NCBI GenBank assembly: GCA_013397115.1
Contig: VWZW01005506.1
Span: 186,001-250,000, forward strand
DNA length: 64,000 nucleotides
Source: Edolisoma coerulescens
Lineage: Eukaryota; Chordata; Aves; Passeriformes; Campephagidae
Direction: 5' to 3'
Part shown: piece by piece, positions 33,401 through 48,400 of the stretch
How the letters are laid out: each line of letters begins with the position of its first letter
How positions within the stretch are numbered: the stretch's first letter is position 1
Position numbers and translations under genes: made by a program
Notes under the pieces: generated by a model
The model's database searches: none
What the model saw: only the letters and a program-made list of their open reading frames with translations
What the model was told of the DNA's origin: nothing

Positions 33401-36400
33401 CTCTTCCCCTAGGTACACCTATGGCCAGCCTGTTGAAGGGAAAGTCCAGCTCAGTGTGTGCAGAGATTTTGATTCATATGGCAGGTGCAAGAAGAGCCCA
33501 GTTTGTGAATCCATTACTAAAAATGTATGATACATAATTATATTATTCCTCTTCATGTTTGTCCTCTCTCCTGTGTTCTTGTTTCTCTCCCTTTGCCCAT
33601 CACACTTTGCTTTCTCTCTTTGATGCTTCTCTTCACTCTACTCATTTCTTTGCATGTATCACTAGCTAGGAGCTCAGGGCACCTCATTTTTCTTCTTGGC
33701 TTCCTGCAAGCCTGAAGGATTTACATGTTTCTTCTTCATGACTCAGTCTCCCATAAACACATGTAAATCATGTTAAAAGTCCTGGGAAAAGATTTTACTC
33801 AGTAAAGAAGGGTCCTGTGTATTGTCAACACCCTTTGCAAGCTATGACCCTTGAGAACAGGATTTTTCTTCCCTTTCCAGCTGGAGACAGACGGTTGCCT
33901 CTCCCAGGTTTTCAGCTCCAACATCTTTGAGCTACATCGCACTGGGTACATGAGGAACCTTGACGTGAAAGCCACTGTGACAGAGAATGGAACAGGTAAT
34001 CCCGTCCGGACAGTCAGAGACAGCAGCAGCGGTGTGGTCAAGGAGAGTAGGAGACACTCAGCCTCTGCTTGCTGAGTGCAGGAGTGTCCCCCTGAGGAAG
34101 GTCCCTTTTTACAAGTGCAGTGACCACCTGTCACTTTCGGGGCTTGTCCTGGTCAGGACAATCCGGGGTTACGACCTTCCTAGAGAAAGGGTCCCGCAAG
34201 GGTAAGGCTTTTCCAGGGGCCTTTGCAACTTTTCTTGAGCGATAGGCGGTTTCCGCGAGTGTAGCTGCTTTAGCTACAAAGTGATTTCAGCTCGTGGTGA
34301 TCCAGCTCTTTGTGAAATCAGCTCGTGTGATGCCACCTGGGCAGAACCCGGGGACAGAGAGACAGGGAGCCTTGCGTAGCGAATTCCACAGGTAGCTTTA
34401 TGCAGCCATTCCTGCAAAGGGGGCCAGAGGCAAAAGCTCCGCTAACTCAGGGCGAGCCCAGGGGGTTCTTTTGTGGGGAAGGCAGGGGGTGGGGTGGGAC
34501 TCGATCAGCCAACGGAACACAGGTTATCTCCATAGAGGGGCAAAGCACCTTGGGCGTGGCTCTTTTCCTCACCGTAACCAAAAGGTAGGTTGCAGGAGGT
34601 CGGGCTTCAGGCATCTCACCTCCAGGGGAGTGCAGGAGGCTCTTGCCCTGAGGGTTCACAGCTCTCCACAACCACCTCCAGGCGAACTCTGGTGATGCTC
34701 TGTGCAGGACAAAGTGTATCTCCTCTTGACTCTGGGCATGTCTTCCAGGCCTGCAATTTACAGCTGCACAGGTTATTTCCATAACTCGGGTGATGAGCAC
34801 CATACAGTTTGAGAACATGGATCACTACTACAGAAGAGGAATTCCCTACTTTGGACAGGTAAGCAAGAGTTTAGAGAGCTTGTGTTGAAGATAATTGACA
34901 GGCAATCACATCACAACAATGATGACAACATCTAGGGGACTGTTTGGGGTGGGGGTGTTCTCCCCAAGCTTCTTTTGTTACATACAGTGCCCTACTGGTA
35001 ATTCTGAACACTGAAGGCTATTAGTTTATTCTGAGTTTGATTCTGCCAGAAATACTTTAAATCAGAAAAATTAACTAGCATTTCTCTAACTTGCATTTAA
35101 AGCTTGCCATAAATCACTGCCTCTCCCTTCTGACCATCACATGCCAGCCCGACATGAATAAAACACTGGTGGATGAGGGAAAAAAGAGGGAAAGAAATTT
35201 CAGACACACACAAAAAGTCAAGGAAATTACAACAGTTTCTGTCTCAAAAAGGTTTTTCATTTTTTTGTTTCTTGACAATACCCACATAACTCTGTCAGTG
35301 GTTTAAAGGGTAGGGATAAATCTCTCTCCTTCAGGTCAGTTTTTGTCAATGAGGAAAGGATAAGGGGGATCAGTAGCACTGAAAGGAGATGAGATTGTCT
35401 TTCAAGGGTGGGTTTTTTTCCCCTCTGGAAAGTCTATATAACTTTCTTGTTTGGTTCCCATTCCCACTCTGTTCTTTTTCTTAAAAATCAAAATAAACAC
35501 TCATTTCTAGCAACATAGAATTTACTTAATGGGATCTGTTATTTTGCTGTTTGTTTGTTTAACACATAAAGAGCAGAGACATTGTAGACAGAATCAGAAA
35601 AATGTTCAAAACAAAGATGTGGCTAAAAGGCTTTCAGACACTGAAAATAGCAGCAGCAGACTCTCAAGACTAAGAAAGGAAAAAAGGAAGGGAGAAAAGA
35701 AAATATATTTTTAAACTGGAAATGTATAGACAGAAGGGAGTGATCAGGAAAGAGATGAGACACGACAAATTCTTGCTCCACAAAAGGACATTATCAATGG
35801 TGTGGCAGATGCTGAGGAAGCTCCTGCTCCAAACCTCATTAGATAGCTCAGATAGTTGCCAGAAAGTGAAGAGAGATGTTTCAGTTGTCAAGTATTGCTT
35901 TGAAAGAAGATGGAAAAGCAATTCTGCTATTTGGAGAGCAAAGGAGTGCAAAATATCAGTATCTACACACAGAATGACAATATGCTCAACATGTTTCACA
36001 TTTCCTTTTACAGATCAAGCTGGTAGACAAAGACAACTCTCCTATTTCCAATGAGGTTATTCAGCTATTTGTCAATAACAAGAACACAGAAAACTTCACC
36101 ACAGATGATAATGGTGTTGCTGAGTTTAGCATTGATACATCCAAAATGTTTGATCCCGAGATCAGTCTGAAAGTGAGTACAAAACAAGGCTGAAGGGAGA
36201 CAGAGAGAGAGATGGCTGCTCTCAAACTGAACCCAAAAAAAGATGGGATGAGGTTTGAATTCTGGTAATAAAAATGTGCTTTCTCCATCTTATTTCACAG
36301 CTTAGAGCTCTCAAAAATGACCATAAGAGGAGTGAGGAAAACATCTGAGTTGTTGCAATGCAATGGCTTGCTGCAAGGCTGCTTTTCCCTTACCAGTTTG

Positions 36401-39400
36401 GCTTTGGATGCAGTTCTTATCTATATGCATTTTGTGAACTAATCATTCTAATGTCAGAATGTGATGATGATTTCTCTAGCAATATGTTTGTTTTCCTTTT
36501 CTTCCCCACTCCGTCTCCTGATCAGGCAATTTATAAAACCAGTGACCACTGCCACTATGAAGGCTGGATAGAGCCTTACTACCCAGAAGCGTCTCTCTCC
36601 GTCCAGCGCTTCTACTCTTGGACTAGCAGTTTTGTGAGGATTGAGCCCTTATGGAAAGATCTGAAATGTGGGCAGAAGAGGATGATCACTGTGCACTACG
36701 TCTTAAACACAGAAGGGTACGAGAGCATCAACACCATGAACTTCTACCATGTGGTGAGTAGGAGGTTGTGGGCTGGTTTGCTGGAAGGGCTTTACTGGGC
36801 AGCTATCTGGCAATCCATCCACAGGAATTACAGCAGTGAGAGCTCTTCATGGTATTCTCTGCCTCTCTCTTCCCTTCCTTTTGCTTCTGCTTTGTGACCA
36901 GCAACAAGGTCCCCAGCAGCAGCAGTGGGAGCATTCAGCATGCCCTAAGGTTCATGGTTAAACATTTGAGATCGTCTCACTGTAGATTGTCCTGTTGATG
37001 CACAAGGAACCCGACTGCGGCTTTCTCCCTCCGGCTTCTACCAACCCATACATGTCTTGATCTTCTCTGCACAGGGCATGGCAAAAGGCAAGATTGTCCT
37101 TACAGGGGAAATTAAAGTTAATGTCCAAGCTGGTAAGTTAAGTTGCCAATCCATATTTTTGCATTAGAACAAACAAACAAACAAACACCCAGATGGTTGA
37201 ATATAGCAGCTATTGGGAGGGCCATATCTCTCTCCATCCATGCCTGTGTGCATGATAGCAGCACTACCACTAAGATCACTATAAAGTCAGGTTTAGTCCA
37301 GCAATTAGTCAATTTGATATTAGTCAAATAGCATTCTCTAAAGATCTTCCCAAAGGATGACGTAGGGAACGCAGAGTGTCTGCCTTAGGAGCTAATCTGA
37401 ATATGGCCACATGTTCAAATCTACAATAAATCTGAGACCACTTGGATTAAACCCAGGCACGTCACATCCTGAAATATATTTCAGTTTATCATCTAAATCC
37501 AGATTGCTCCACTGACTGGTGCAATAGCATACCTGTTGAGTTTGGCTATTACTACAGTAAATCTTTGATATTCCTTCCTTACTGGTGCCTTTATTTCTTC
37601 CAACAGGCCAAAATGGCACTTTCACCATTCCACTTGTGGTCAATGAGGAAATGGCTCCAGCCCTTTGGTTGCTGGTGTACACCTTACACCCTGACAAGGA
37701 GCTGGTGGCAGACAGTGTTCAATTGCCAGTTGAGAAGTGTTTCAAAAACAAGGTGAGAGGCACTAAGATATAGCAAGTCTTACCTGCTGTCAGATAAATA
37801 CAAAATCTTTATGTATACATTCAACAACAGATCTCCAGTTTTGTTTCTTGTTTCCTTCCACTTCTCTCTACATTACTCCTTTCATTTTTCTTTTTTCTCT
37901 TTGGCCTTATATCTTTACCTCCTGGCCTTATTGTCAAAAGATATATCTCCTTTTAATGTTAAAAACATTTCAGGAAATCCACATAAATCCCAAATAATTC
38001 TTGCCTCTCTTAAACTCTACTAGTGTTCCATTTAGTTTCTAGACTTTCTGTTCTTCAGCATACTGAACACACTTTAGACTTATCCCACTTCACTATTCAA
38101 TCTAATTTTTTTACACTATTTTGTTGAAAAATGCATTTTAGGTTTACCAGAACTAAATACACATAGAAAAGAAAGCAAAAATAGCAGTCCAGGGTTTAAG
38201 TTTTTCTTCCCTTTTTTTTTTTCCAATGGTACATTTTCATTTATCATTATAAAATCAAATTTCACCATTAAGATTTTTCTAATCTTTAGCTCCTAAAAGC
38301 TAAAATGCACCAAACTATAGGACAAAGCAAACCAAGTGACATTAAACAAAATGTTTCTAGTTACCCATTTCTAGTTACCCCTCCTATTTTTTTTTCTCTT
38401 TTCTGACACAAATGTGAAATAGATTTTGTTCTGAATGGATCCAAAACAGAATCTGTTTCATATATTTGCTAACATGGGCCATGGACCTAGAAAAATATGA
38501 TTTGCTCACTGTAATGATTGTTGTGCGTAGTCAAGTCATAATAAGGTTTGATTTGATTCAATAACAACAGAAAAAAAATCACAATTCGTTTTAAATCGCT
38601 CGAGGTAGGCTTCATTTAAGCTCTCACAGGAATCTAAGTGTGCTTATTGTCTAAGTCCCTGTTATAACAGAGGCCTGGTCAAAAGCTGCAGTGGAGACCA
38701 GACATCCTTCTCCAGGCAGATTTTCTGTGCTTTAACAGAAAATCCTTTCCCCCTCCTTCTTGCCTTCTACTCACACACACAGTGCAGCCCCAGCAGCATG
38801 GATTAGCCATGCCAACATCTTTTTGATGGATTTCAGGTCCACTTGGAATTCTCTGAAAAGGAAATGAACCCAGCTTCCAATGTCAGTTTGGTCATTGAAG
38901 CTGCTGCCAACTCCTTCTGTGCTGTGAGGGCAGTGGATCAGAGCATGCTGCTCCTGAAGCCCGAGACAGAGCTGTCCACGGAAATGGTAAACTGCCAAAT
39001 GCCATGTGTCCTTCCACTGCTTCTTCCTTCTCCATTACAGTGTCTCTCCACTTGAGATTGTTAGACTGTGTTGGAGCTCTACAGCTTTTGGCATGTGCTG
39101 GCCATAAACCATCTGTAGTAGGCAATAAAGAGATTTTGTTTCCTGCAGATTGGAAGTCCTCTTTCATGTAGGATTCAGTTTAACCTGTGACTGGTCTCTG
39201 GCAGCACAAACCTCTGGAATATCTGCCACTCCTCCCAGTTTTGTGCCATCAGCAAACTTGCTGAGGGTGCACTCTGCCCCAACATCCAGACAGTCAAGGA
39301 AGATGCTGAACAAGATTGGGCCCAGTACTGGAGTACCCTGTGGTACATCGCTAGTTACTGGCCTCCAACTAGACTTTGTGCCACTGACCGCTGCCCTCTC

Positions 39401-42400
39401 ATCCCAGCCATTCTGCCATTTCTCAGTCCAGGAGACAGAGCATGGTGTCAAACAGGCTGACATCTCAGCTCTGGCAGTTTGCAGTATTTGATGGTGAAAT
39501 GAAGGTTGATCTTTCCACAGACACAGTTTCTGTGTTTCCTTACCCCTCACAGATATACAGCCTGCATCCCCTGCAAGACTTTCAAGGCTACGTCTTCCAT
39601 GGGTTCAATCTAGAAGAAGACTCCCAAGAGCCCTGTGTCTCATCTGACCACATCTTTCACAAAGGCTTGTATTACACACCTGTAATGTCTGGATTAGGCC
39701 CAGATGTGTATCAATTCCTCAGGGTAAATGTCCTGTACATTACTTAAATATGCTGAAGTGAGTTTCTGCTTATGTAGTGCTAGATTCTGCAAATGAGCCT
39801 GTTAGTAAAACTCATACATGACAAACTCTCCTCTTGGACCTCTAGTCTCAATTGATTCTGGTGCCTAATGTGATTTTCCAGCACACACAAAGCTCCCCAA
39901 AAGTCTCTGCATAGATGTTTTTGTGCACCTCTGTGGTGGAAACACAGTGATGGGAAAGAGGGAAGAATGGAACAAACCTCAGCTATAGTGTGGTTATGGC
40001 TAACACTAAAACATGTTTTTTACAGGATATGGGAATTAAATTTTTTACCAACTCAAAGGTTCGACAACCAGTGGTATGCACTAGTGAGACTGTAAGACGT
40101 CAGCCATATGCATTGAATGCAGGACACATGGCTTCTGCCCACCATGTCAAATCATCAGGTAATACAGGGGACAGGAAAGAGATTTTACCTTTCTCCTTAA
40201 AGGAAGTGGTATTCATGTGATATGGACACAGACAGTACTCATTAACCACATTGGTTTTGATATTGAATATTGGTCTGGCACAGAATGAGATAGCTTAAGC
40301 TAATGGCAAATGCCCAAAGAGTCTGTCAGTTCTACACTTCTGATTCCCATCCAGTTTCACATTGGGAATTGTTGGCAATTGGCAATGTCACACAAAACTA
40401 ACACTGTTGACACTGATTCCCTTCTGACCACAGCTGGCTGGAAAAGACTATGTGACTGTGGGACAGCAAACAGAACCAAGAGCCAAGTGACCTGAGTTCT
40501 AGCTCTGGGTCTCATGCTGATATTTGGAGACCAAAAGACTTCAAGCAATGTTTTCTTTTTCCTTTGACACCAGGTTATACCTAACTGAGGGATACATTAA
40601 TAACATTAAATAATATTTATGTGGCACTACATATAGCCTCAGTTAGAAGGAAATGGTAAAACACTTATCGTCCTTCATACTGGCCCATGCACATTCATAC
40701 CTGTCCTTTCTGGGAGTCTCCGTTCTGTGAACCAGGTTTTACTAAATTCTCATTATCTCTTACCAGCTGAAGCTGGTAGGGAAGAACAAGAGAGGAGACT
40801 CATCCTTGAGACTATTCGGGAATTCTTCCCTGAAGCTTGGATTTGGGATATTGTTCCAATTAAGTGAGTACTGCTTCTTGCATCTCTTTGCCTTGCTTTA
40901 GGAATTACTAAATATGTCCCCTGATGTCCTGCGAGGTGGCAATCCCTTGCCACCTCTTCTTCCTTTCTGGCCTGGAAGACCTAGTTTTTCAATCATCAGC
41001 TGCCCATCTGCCCTTCTCTTTTCCATGATCAAATTACCAAAGATGTCCCTAAAGACACCTGTTCCCACAATGTGTGTACCATGGGTCATATTCCCTTCCT
41101 CAGAAGAAGGACACCAGTATTTAAAATATAGATTTGCAGAACAAGCAACTCTGAGTTGTCTTTCCAAACTCAAGGAAATGATGGGCAGAAGAACTTTCAA
41201 ATAGACTTTTCTCAGATTTTAGTGATAAATTCCAGGGATTGTATGTGGGATTTCTGCAGATAGAATAAGGGTAGTTCTGATTTTCAAAACTTTTTGCCTC
41301 TACTGAGAAGCAAGTTATATGAAATTTACCCTTTCTAAAACTTTCATCCTTTCTCCATTCTCACCAGCTCTACTGGAAAAGCCAGCATCTTGTACACCAT
41401 CCCTGACACCATCACCAAATGGAAAGCCAGTGCTTTCTGTGTGGAAGAGCTGGCTGGGTTTGGCATGTCTGTGCCTGCCACCCTGACAGCCTTGCAGCCT
41501 TTCTTTGTTGATTTGACCTTGCCATACTCTATCATCCGAAGAGAAGATTTCCTGCTTAGAGCCACTGTCTTCAACTACCTTGACCAGTGTATTAAGGTGT
41601 GTATCTCAGACCTTATCCCATCTCCAAAGAAGCTGCAGCAAAATGATTGGTGCAGGTGGTCGGATCTGCTCTTCATTGAGGTACTGCTCATTCTAGCTTA
41701 TAACAGATTATCCTGACTGGATTTGTCCTCTGAAACCACCACAGAGCAAAGGGAGATCTGTGTGAACTGTAACTAGAACGGATCTATAAAGCAACTCTCT
41801 CAAGATCCATAGAGAAAGGAAAGAAGTGCTTTGCAGAGTATCATTCACCATCCACAGTTGTGCAAGCCATCAATGGTTTAAGTGGGATCTTTTCCTTAGG
41901 AATCAGATGGGCATAGGATACTTAACATCTAAATGAGAATGTTGTGAGAAACAAGAGAGAAAACTGTTCAGGTTACATCTGATGGATGATTAATCAAACA
42001 CCATCATCTCAGGCCTTAAATCTGCTTTATACTGTTAACTCTGGACATAAAGAGATAGTCTTTCACCCCTCTCTAATAATAAAGCACCATTTGCATATGG
42101 TACAAAATCTTTATCCCATTACACCACTCTTCCTGTTCTCAGATTAATGTTTCACTGTCGGATTCCCCTGATTATCAAGCCAAACTCATCTCCCCAGAGG
42201 ATGATGGATGTGTATGTGCCAAGCAAAGAAAGACCTATGTCTGGAATATTTTTGCCAAAGAAATTGGTAAGTGCTTTGAATCTACTTGGTTTTCTGTTCT
42301 GAGATTGATACTAATTTATATCTCACCTGAAAAAACTTAATCCTTTTTCAGCCTGGAGAGCTTGGTCTACCACTGGTCTTTTCAGTTGTCTGGGTTAAAG

Positions 42401-45400
42401 AACTTCTCCACAACTTCAGTGTGTTCATGATTCCCATTTTTAGAAATCTGTTCTCTTCCCATATGTCTCACCTATAGTGACTGACCATTCATTATGTTGA
42501 ACTACTTCATCTGATTCATCAGATGAAATTTCTTACTTTGTCAATCATCCTGCATGATAGAGGTCCATTTTTTTACTTTTTTGCTGCTATTTAAGGTAAT
42601 GTAGTGTTCAGCATTACTGCAGAGACCAAGGATGATGAAGCTTGTGGAGACAAAGCCCCCAGGAATGTTAGTATTGACTACAGGGACACCCAGATCAGAA
42701 CACTGCTGGTTGAGGTACTGCTGACAGCTCTTCCTGTTTGTCCTGTACTCCTTTTCCTGAGAAAACTAAAACACAGCACAAGTACCAAAAGCAAGTAGAA
42801 GTTTTTCAGGTTCCCTAAAGAACTCCTGGTATGGCTCCACCTGGCTGGGACAGGGTCCGGCTGTTCAATCTAAGTCCAAGTCCACTCCCATCTGATGTCC
42901 TCTTCCATGAGGATCAGTGGGTGTTGGTAAGTGCATGTCTCCCTCGTGCAGAGGAGAAACTGGAAATGAGAGTCTCCATCTGATGGGATCTCCCTTTTAG
43001 GAGCGGCCGCATCACACATGAGCTTGTAAACTGTTGCTTCAATCCACCTGTTTTATGATGTAGGAGGCTGGGAAAGGGTGTGGCCGTTTTGTCACTGAAT
43101 TTCTTCTGCATGCTTTTGTCTCATCCATTGCATGTGTCTCTTCCTTCCATCTCCATGCAGCCTGAAGGAATCAGAAGAGAAAAGACTCAAAACTCCTTAA
43201 TCTGTACAGAAGGTAAGGGTCTTATATACTGCTGTCTTGAGAAGAACTGAAAGGAAGGTTGGAGTTTGCACTCTTTCCTTCAGTGCTTGTTGAAGTTTTC
43301 GCTTCCCTTTTTCCCAGAGTTGTCCATACGGCAGCTAGTATGAGTGTAATAGTTCAATTTCCTGCTACCAGATTCCTGTGTGGTCTGATGTACATCACTG
43401 AGGCAGCATCTGTGCCTTGGTCAGATGTGCTCAGCTGCTGAAGGAAGGCTTCTGTGAAGCTCTCAAACAGAGATGACCTTTCTGTGTAAAGTATGTCCTG
43501 TCCATTCACTCATGGTGACTGCTGTCTTCTGTTCCATGGATACCTGTAGCTTACAGCTTTTCACCTCTAGTGAGAAGAGCAAATATAATATTCCTTTCCA
43601 CACCATCTCAGTGCTGACAGCAAACAGTTCCTAAGACTTCCTGGCTGGCCTAAAAGAGGCAAAAAAGCAGCTCTGACCCCCACCAAACACCTCTTCCCAC
43701 TCTGTCACTGAAGAAGTCCCCAGGTTCACAGATACTACGGCCTGTGAGCACAAACCTTACCCTGTTTTACTGTTTTCTATTGAGCAATGACAGTGACTGC
43801 ACCACTTGATCTGTTTTTCAAGATTTTGATATTGCTGTGTCCCTTTCTCTCTTCATGACCTTGGTGAATGCTGTGAGTTTCACTTTATTGCTGTCTCTTG
43901 TGTGCAATTTTGTACCGTGAAGTTTGTACCAGGAGCACTTCACTGTTATAATTAATATTCCTATAAAAATCACAAATATTTTTCTCCACAGATTATGTAG
44001 TTATTCAAGATGTAGCTCTAGAGCTACCTACAAATGTTGTGGAAGGATCAGCCAGAGCCTCATTTTCTGTTGTTGGTAAATATATAATTAATAAAACATT
44101 TAAAAAAAGAAAATATAGAAAATATAAAATGAAAGTTCTTTCAGGATTCAGAATGTGAGTTTCCACTCCTTGTGTGGGAAACTTCTGAGAAAAGAGACTG
44201 ATTCTCATCTTGTCCAGCAATGCTCTGCATTGTCAAGATGAAGATTAAATATCATTTCATCACTCTTCACTATTCTGTTTCAATTTATTTCATCTGAAAG
44301 TTTTTCCCTGAAGCAGTGGCACAGTTCTGACTAATGACCTCAGCTAGACTCATGGAAGTATGACTTTTTTCTGCACACCCACCTGCAAATCAGAGATGCC
44401 AATAGAGTCTTTTCAGTCTTTTCAAGATGTGGATTTGGTTACATGACTCACTAATCATTAGAGCTTTGCTTTGTAATGTTGGTGACATCCAGAAGCCCAT
44501 TCCAGAAATCCCTTACTGGGTCTGTGCTACCTGTCCTAGAAAGAAAAATTTAGAGGTGTTCTATCACACACCTGCATTATCAATGTCTCCTTGCAGCATT
44601 AGTTGTTAATTTTGCAATAAATGTTGCAATGTAGCAGCTCTGGCTATTCCCTTCCATCCTCTGGAAACAGAAGTTTCCTGCAAGTTCCTTTCATTTCCAT
44701 CAAGAAGCATCTGCTTGAAGTGGCACTAAAATAAGGAGTGTTTCTGGTAAGGGCAATTTAGAGTAAGTAAGGAGAGGCAGGGAAGGGACTCTTTGTTGGC
44801 TGCAAAGCACAACAGAACTGGCCACTGAGAGCTTCATGCTTGTTCGGAAGGCTCCCAACCCCCGCTAGGCTTTTATGACTCTGCCTGTGGAATGGAAATT
44901 ACTGGTAATTTCAGCGGCCATGAGTTGTGCTAATCCCCCCTCTCATCTCCTCTTCCCCAGGGGACATCGTGGGCACTGCCATGCAGAATCTGCACCAGCT
45001 CCTCCAGATGCCCTTCGGCTGTGGGGAGCAGAACATGGCCCTCTTTGCACCCAACATCTACGTCCTGGACTACCTGAACAAGACAGGGCAGCTGAGCTGG
45101 GAGGTCAAATCCAAGGTCGTTGGATACTTAGTGAGCGGTGAGAGCTTTGTGGTTCCCTCACAATGTGTGCTGAAATTCCTGTTGAGGACCAGTGAGCAGA
45201 AGCAGCAGCAGCAGCATGGCTGCCCTGGCAGATGGCATCACACCTGTAGCACAGCCCAGCAACCCAAGGGTTTGCCCTGATCAAGACATTTTTTACCTTT
45301 CTTTATCTTCTTATCTTATGCATTTTTGCTGACATTCAACTGTCATGTTTCCTTTAAGGTTTTGTCTTTCAGTCCCCTTCTTTTTCCACTCAGGTGCAGT

Positions 45401-48400
45401 ATGTATCCTGATTCTGTTAGTTTAGTTGGAGCACAGAGCTGATAGAGCTCTGCCTATTCTGTGACTCAGTGTTTTTGCAGGACAAGATGTTCCATGCTTT
45501 CATTCACAGGATCCCTCAGGGCTCCCCTTCTGCTTGGTAGATATACATTGCCTTTCCATTCCTTCCCCCCTGTGGTTTCAGACAAATATGTTAGCAAGCA
45601 AAATAGGGTTTTGTTTTACATCCAAAAACACTTCCGTGTTCTTCCAGGCTACCAGAAGCAGCTGTCATACAAACATCCTGATGGGTCCTACAGCATCTTT
45701 GGCACCAGAGATAAAGAAGGGAACACCTGGTGAGTGACTGGGAGCAGAAGTGGCTCAGAGATGAATTTGCATTCAATTCACATGACACAGGTAAGAGGCA
45801 GCTTTACTGGCTGAATCAGATGTACAGAGCTGTCTCTTACTGGGAGTTGGTAAGTACTAAAGAAAATGTCTGTCCATCCTCTGCCACGCAGGGTGAACAA
45901 AGAGAATTTGATCCCTAAAGACCTAGCTGACTTCCTGATTCGCACTCCTGCTGTCTCCCATGAAACCCATTGCACTCTGGTGCTCTGTAGACAGGATCAG
46001 CCTCAGAGTGTGCTGGACATCCTTCCCATGTCCCATGTAGCTACTCATCCTTTAACTACTCTCGCTTGGAGGAGCACACAAAGAGAAAGCAAGCCACCAA
46101 CATGCTGGCTGTGACTCTTCACTCTCTTCAGCAGCACAAATGGGAAGGCTGGCTTCTTCTGTTTCTTCCAGCGCTCATCTCACAGCTTCATCTTTCCCTT
46201 GCAGGCTCACTGCCTTTGTGTACAGATCATTTGCACAAGCTGGCCGCTTAATCTACATTGATGACAGTGTCCAGTCTCAAACCCTGATGTGGCTGGCAAG
46301 CAGACAGAAGCTGGATGGCTGTTTCCGGAGTGTTGGGACACTTTTTAACAATGCCTTGAAGGTAGCAGAGAATTACTACTTGGCCAAATTTACACTTTTT
46401 CATTAAGAATATGCTCTCCTATGACTGCCAAAAAGTATATTTCACTCCAAATGCCTGTCTTCTTCCAAGACCTAACTCTCCACATCTTATAATGCCTATT
46501 TTCAACTCAATCAGCTTTCCTACACCTACTTGACATGTTATGTGCACCTGAATAGGGTTACAGGACTGTAAGCTTGAAGGAGGGATGGTTTTGCATTTAG
46601 TAGCAAAGGGTTTTCTGGATTTATGAGCTGCTCAAGAGCTATGAGAATGCTCTCCTTCCCTTTGGACTGCCTCCAGAACTGGCCACACTCTCTCAGCTGG
46701 GATATGGAAATTCATATGTAAAGGCTTCTCATCTGTGGCATTCGCTGATTATTCCTCTCTCCATGTTGTTTCCAGGGAGGAGTGGATGATGAGCTGTCAC
46801 TCTCTGCCTACACCACCATTGCCATGCTGGAAGCTGGGCACTCCAGTTTGGTAAGGAGACCTTCAACTCCTGGTATGCAGATGGAACTGGTCCCCAGTTG
46901 CTGACCTGGGTCCAGCGTCTGCTAAATTGTCTAGGTAGTAAAAAGAGAGAAAGAGAGGGAGAGAGCTCCCAGAGTAGGTGACCATGCTCTGTATCTGCGC
47001 CGGTTGCTGTGATAGAGGAAGCCCCCATCCCTATACCTCTAAACCACCAGTCTTTGAGTAGAAACTGTACAAACCTTAGTGGGATTAGAGCTTCTCGTTT
47101 GAGAGACACAAAACATTTAGTGACACCCCTTAGTTTCCAATAAAAAGACTTGACAGGTAGAAACCTACACGTGACAGGCAGTAACACACACACTATAACT
47201 TAGCCTCAAAGATGGCCCAGTCAAGAAAGTAAGTTATTGCAGGTTAATCTATAAAATCTACAAATGGAACTAAAAGCTATGTTGGGAAAAAAAAGGTCCG
47301 TCAGAGCAAAAGCTGATCTGTCCTTTTCAAATAGTTGGTAGCACAAAGGCAAATACAGAGGCAATGTTAGACTTCAATATGTGAGTTAGCCTCCACTTTT
47401 TCATATCCTTTCTGAGGACACAGAGTCAAAGTGTACATCTTTTTGTGGGTGTAAACCTAGTACAACATCACAGAATTAAAGTTACACCAAAGTCAGTGAG
47501 GATAGAAACTACTAAGTGAGATTTGTTCAAGACAACAAACTCTTGACTATAGAAATTCAGAACAAATTATTATGGAGGTAAGCAGAAGGAATTATCTGTG
47601 AAAGAAATGGAAGAGTCTTCTGTTTATAGACCAGCCTCTTTAAGAGCACCACTGAAAGCTACTTGATTTGTTTGATGTTTCCTGTGAAATCCCTTCTTGA
47701 AGAATTCTGTATTCTCTCTCCTGCAGTCATTATACAAGCTGAAATCCCACTTTCATTGCTGTGATAGTGACAGGATGAGAAACAGGTTTAAAGAAAATGA
47801 ATTTTTGAGCAGGTGAAGACTACTGTCCTGAATTAGACCCATATGCTTTTTGTTTTTAAGTACCCTGTAATCCGAAATGCCTTTTTTTGTCTGGAGACTG
47901 CATCTGAGAAGAGAATCAGTGATGTTTACACTCAGGCACTCATGGCCTATGCTTTCTGCTTAGCTGGCAAGGCAGAAAAATGTGAATCATTCCTTGAAGA
48001 GTTACAGAAATCAGCAAAGGAAGCTGGTGAGTTTCAGTCATTTGGGGAATTTGGGAAGTGGGAAGATGGAACAGATCTTAGTGATGGTCTAACGTCTAAC
48101 CTTGGCAATATTGAGAGTATGGGCACATGAACCAAACTGCGTAAATGATCTGTGGAGTTAATCTGCAGTGCATTCCTTGATCTGCAGAGAGCCCTTTTGA
48201 GGAAGAGGCCTGGATGCAGAGACTCCAAGGCAGCACAGAGCAGTGACACCTGTAATCAGTGTTGGTTCCTTCCTCTCTATGTTTATTCAGATGGCTCACA
48301 GCACTGGGAGCAGGAGGAGAGGTCTCCATCAGACAAGTCTCCCTCCTTCCTTGACCATGCCCCTTCAGCTGAAGTTGAGATCACCAGTTACGTGTTGTTG

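Noticed and set aside
34447..34825. Long minus-strand frames in OVST intron 9 (123 and 69 codons)
   Set aside because: They run through exon 10 in antisense and owe their length to the GC-rich insert.
39164..39550. Minus-strand 128-codon frame as a host gene
   Set aside because: It is a CR1 reverse-transcriptase remnant with a broken FADD box.
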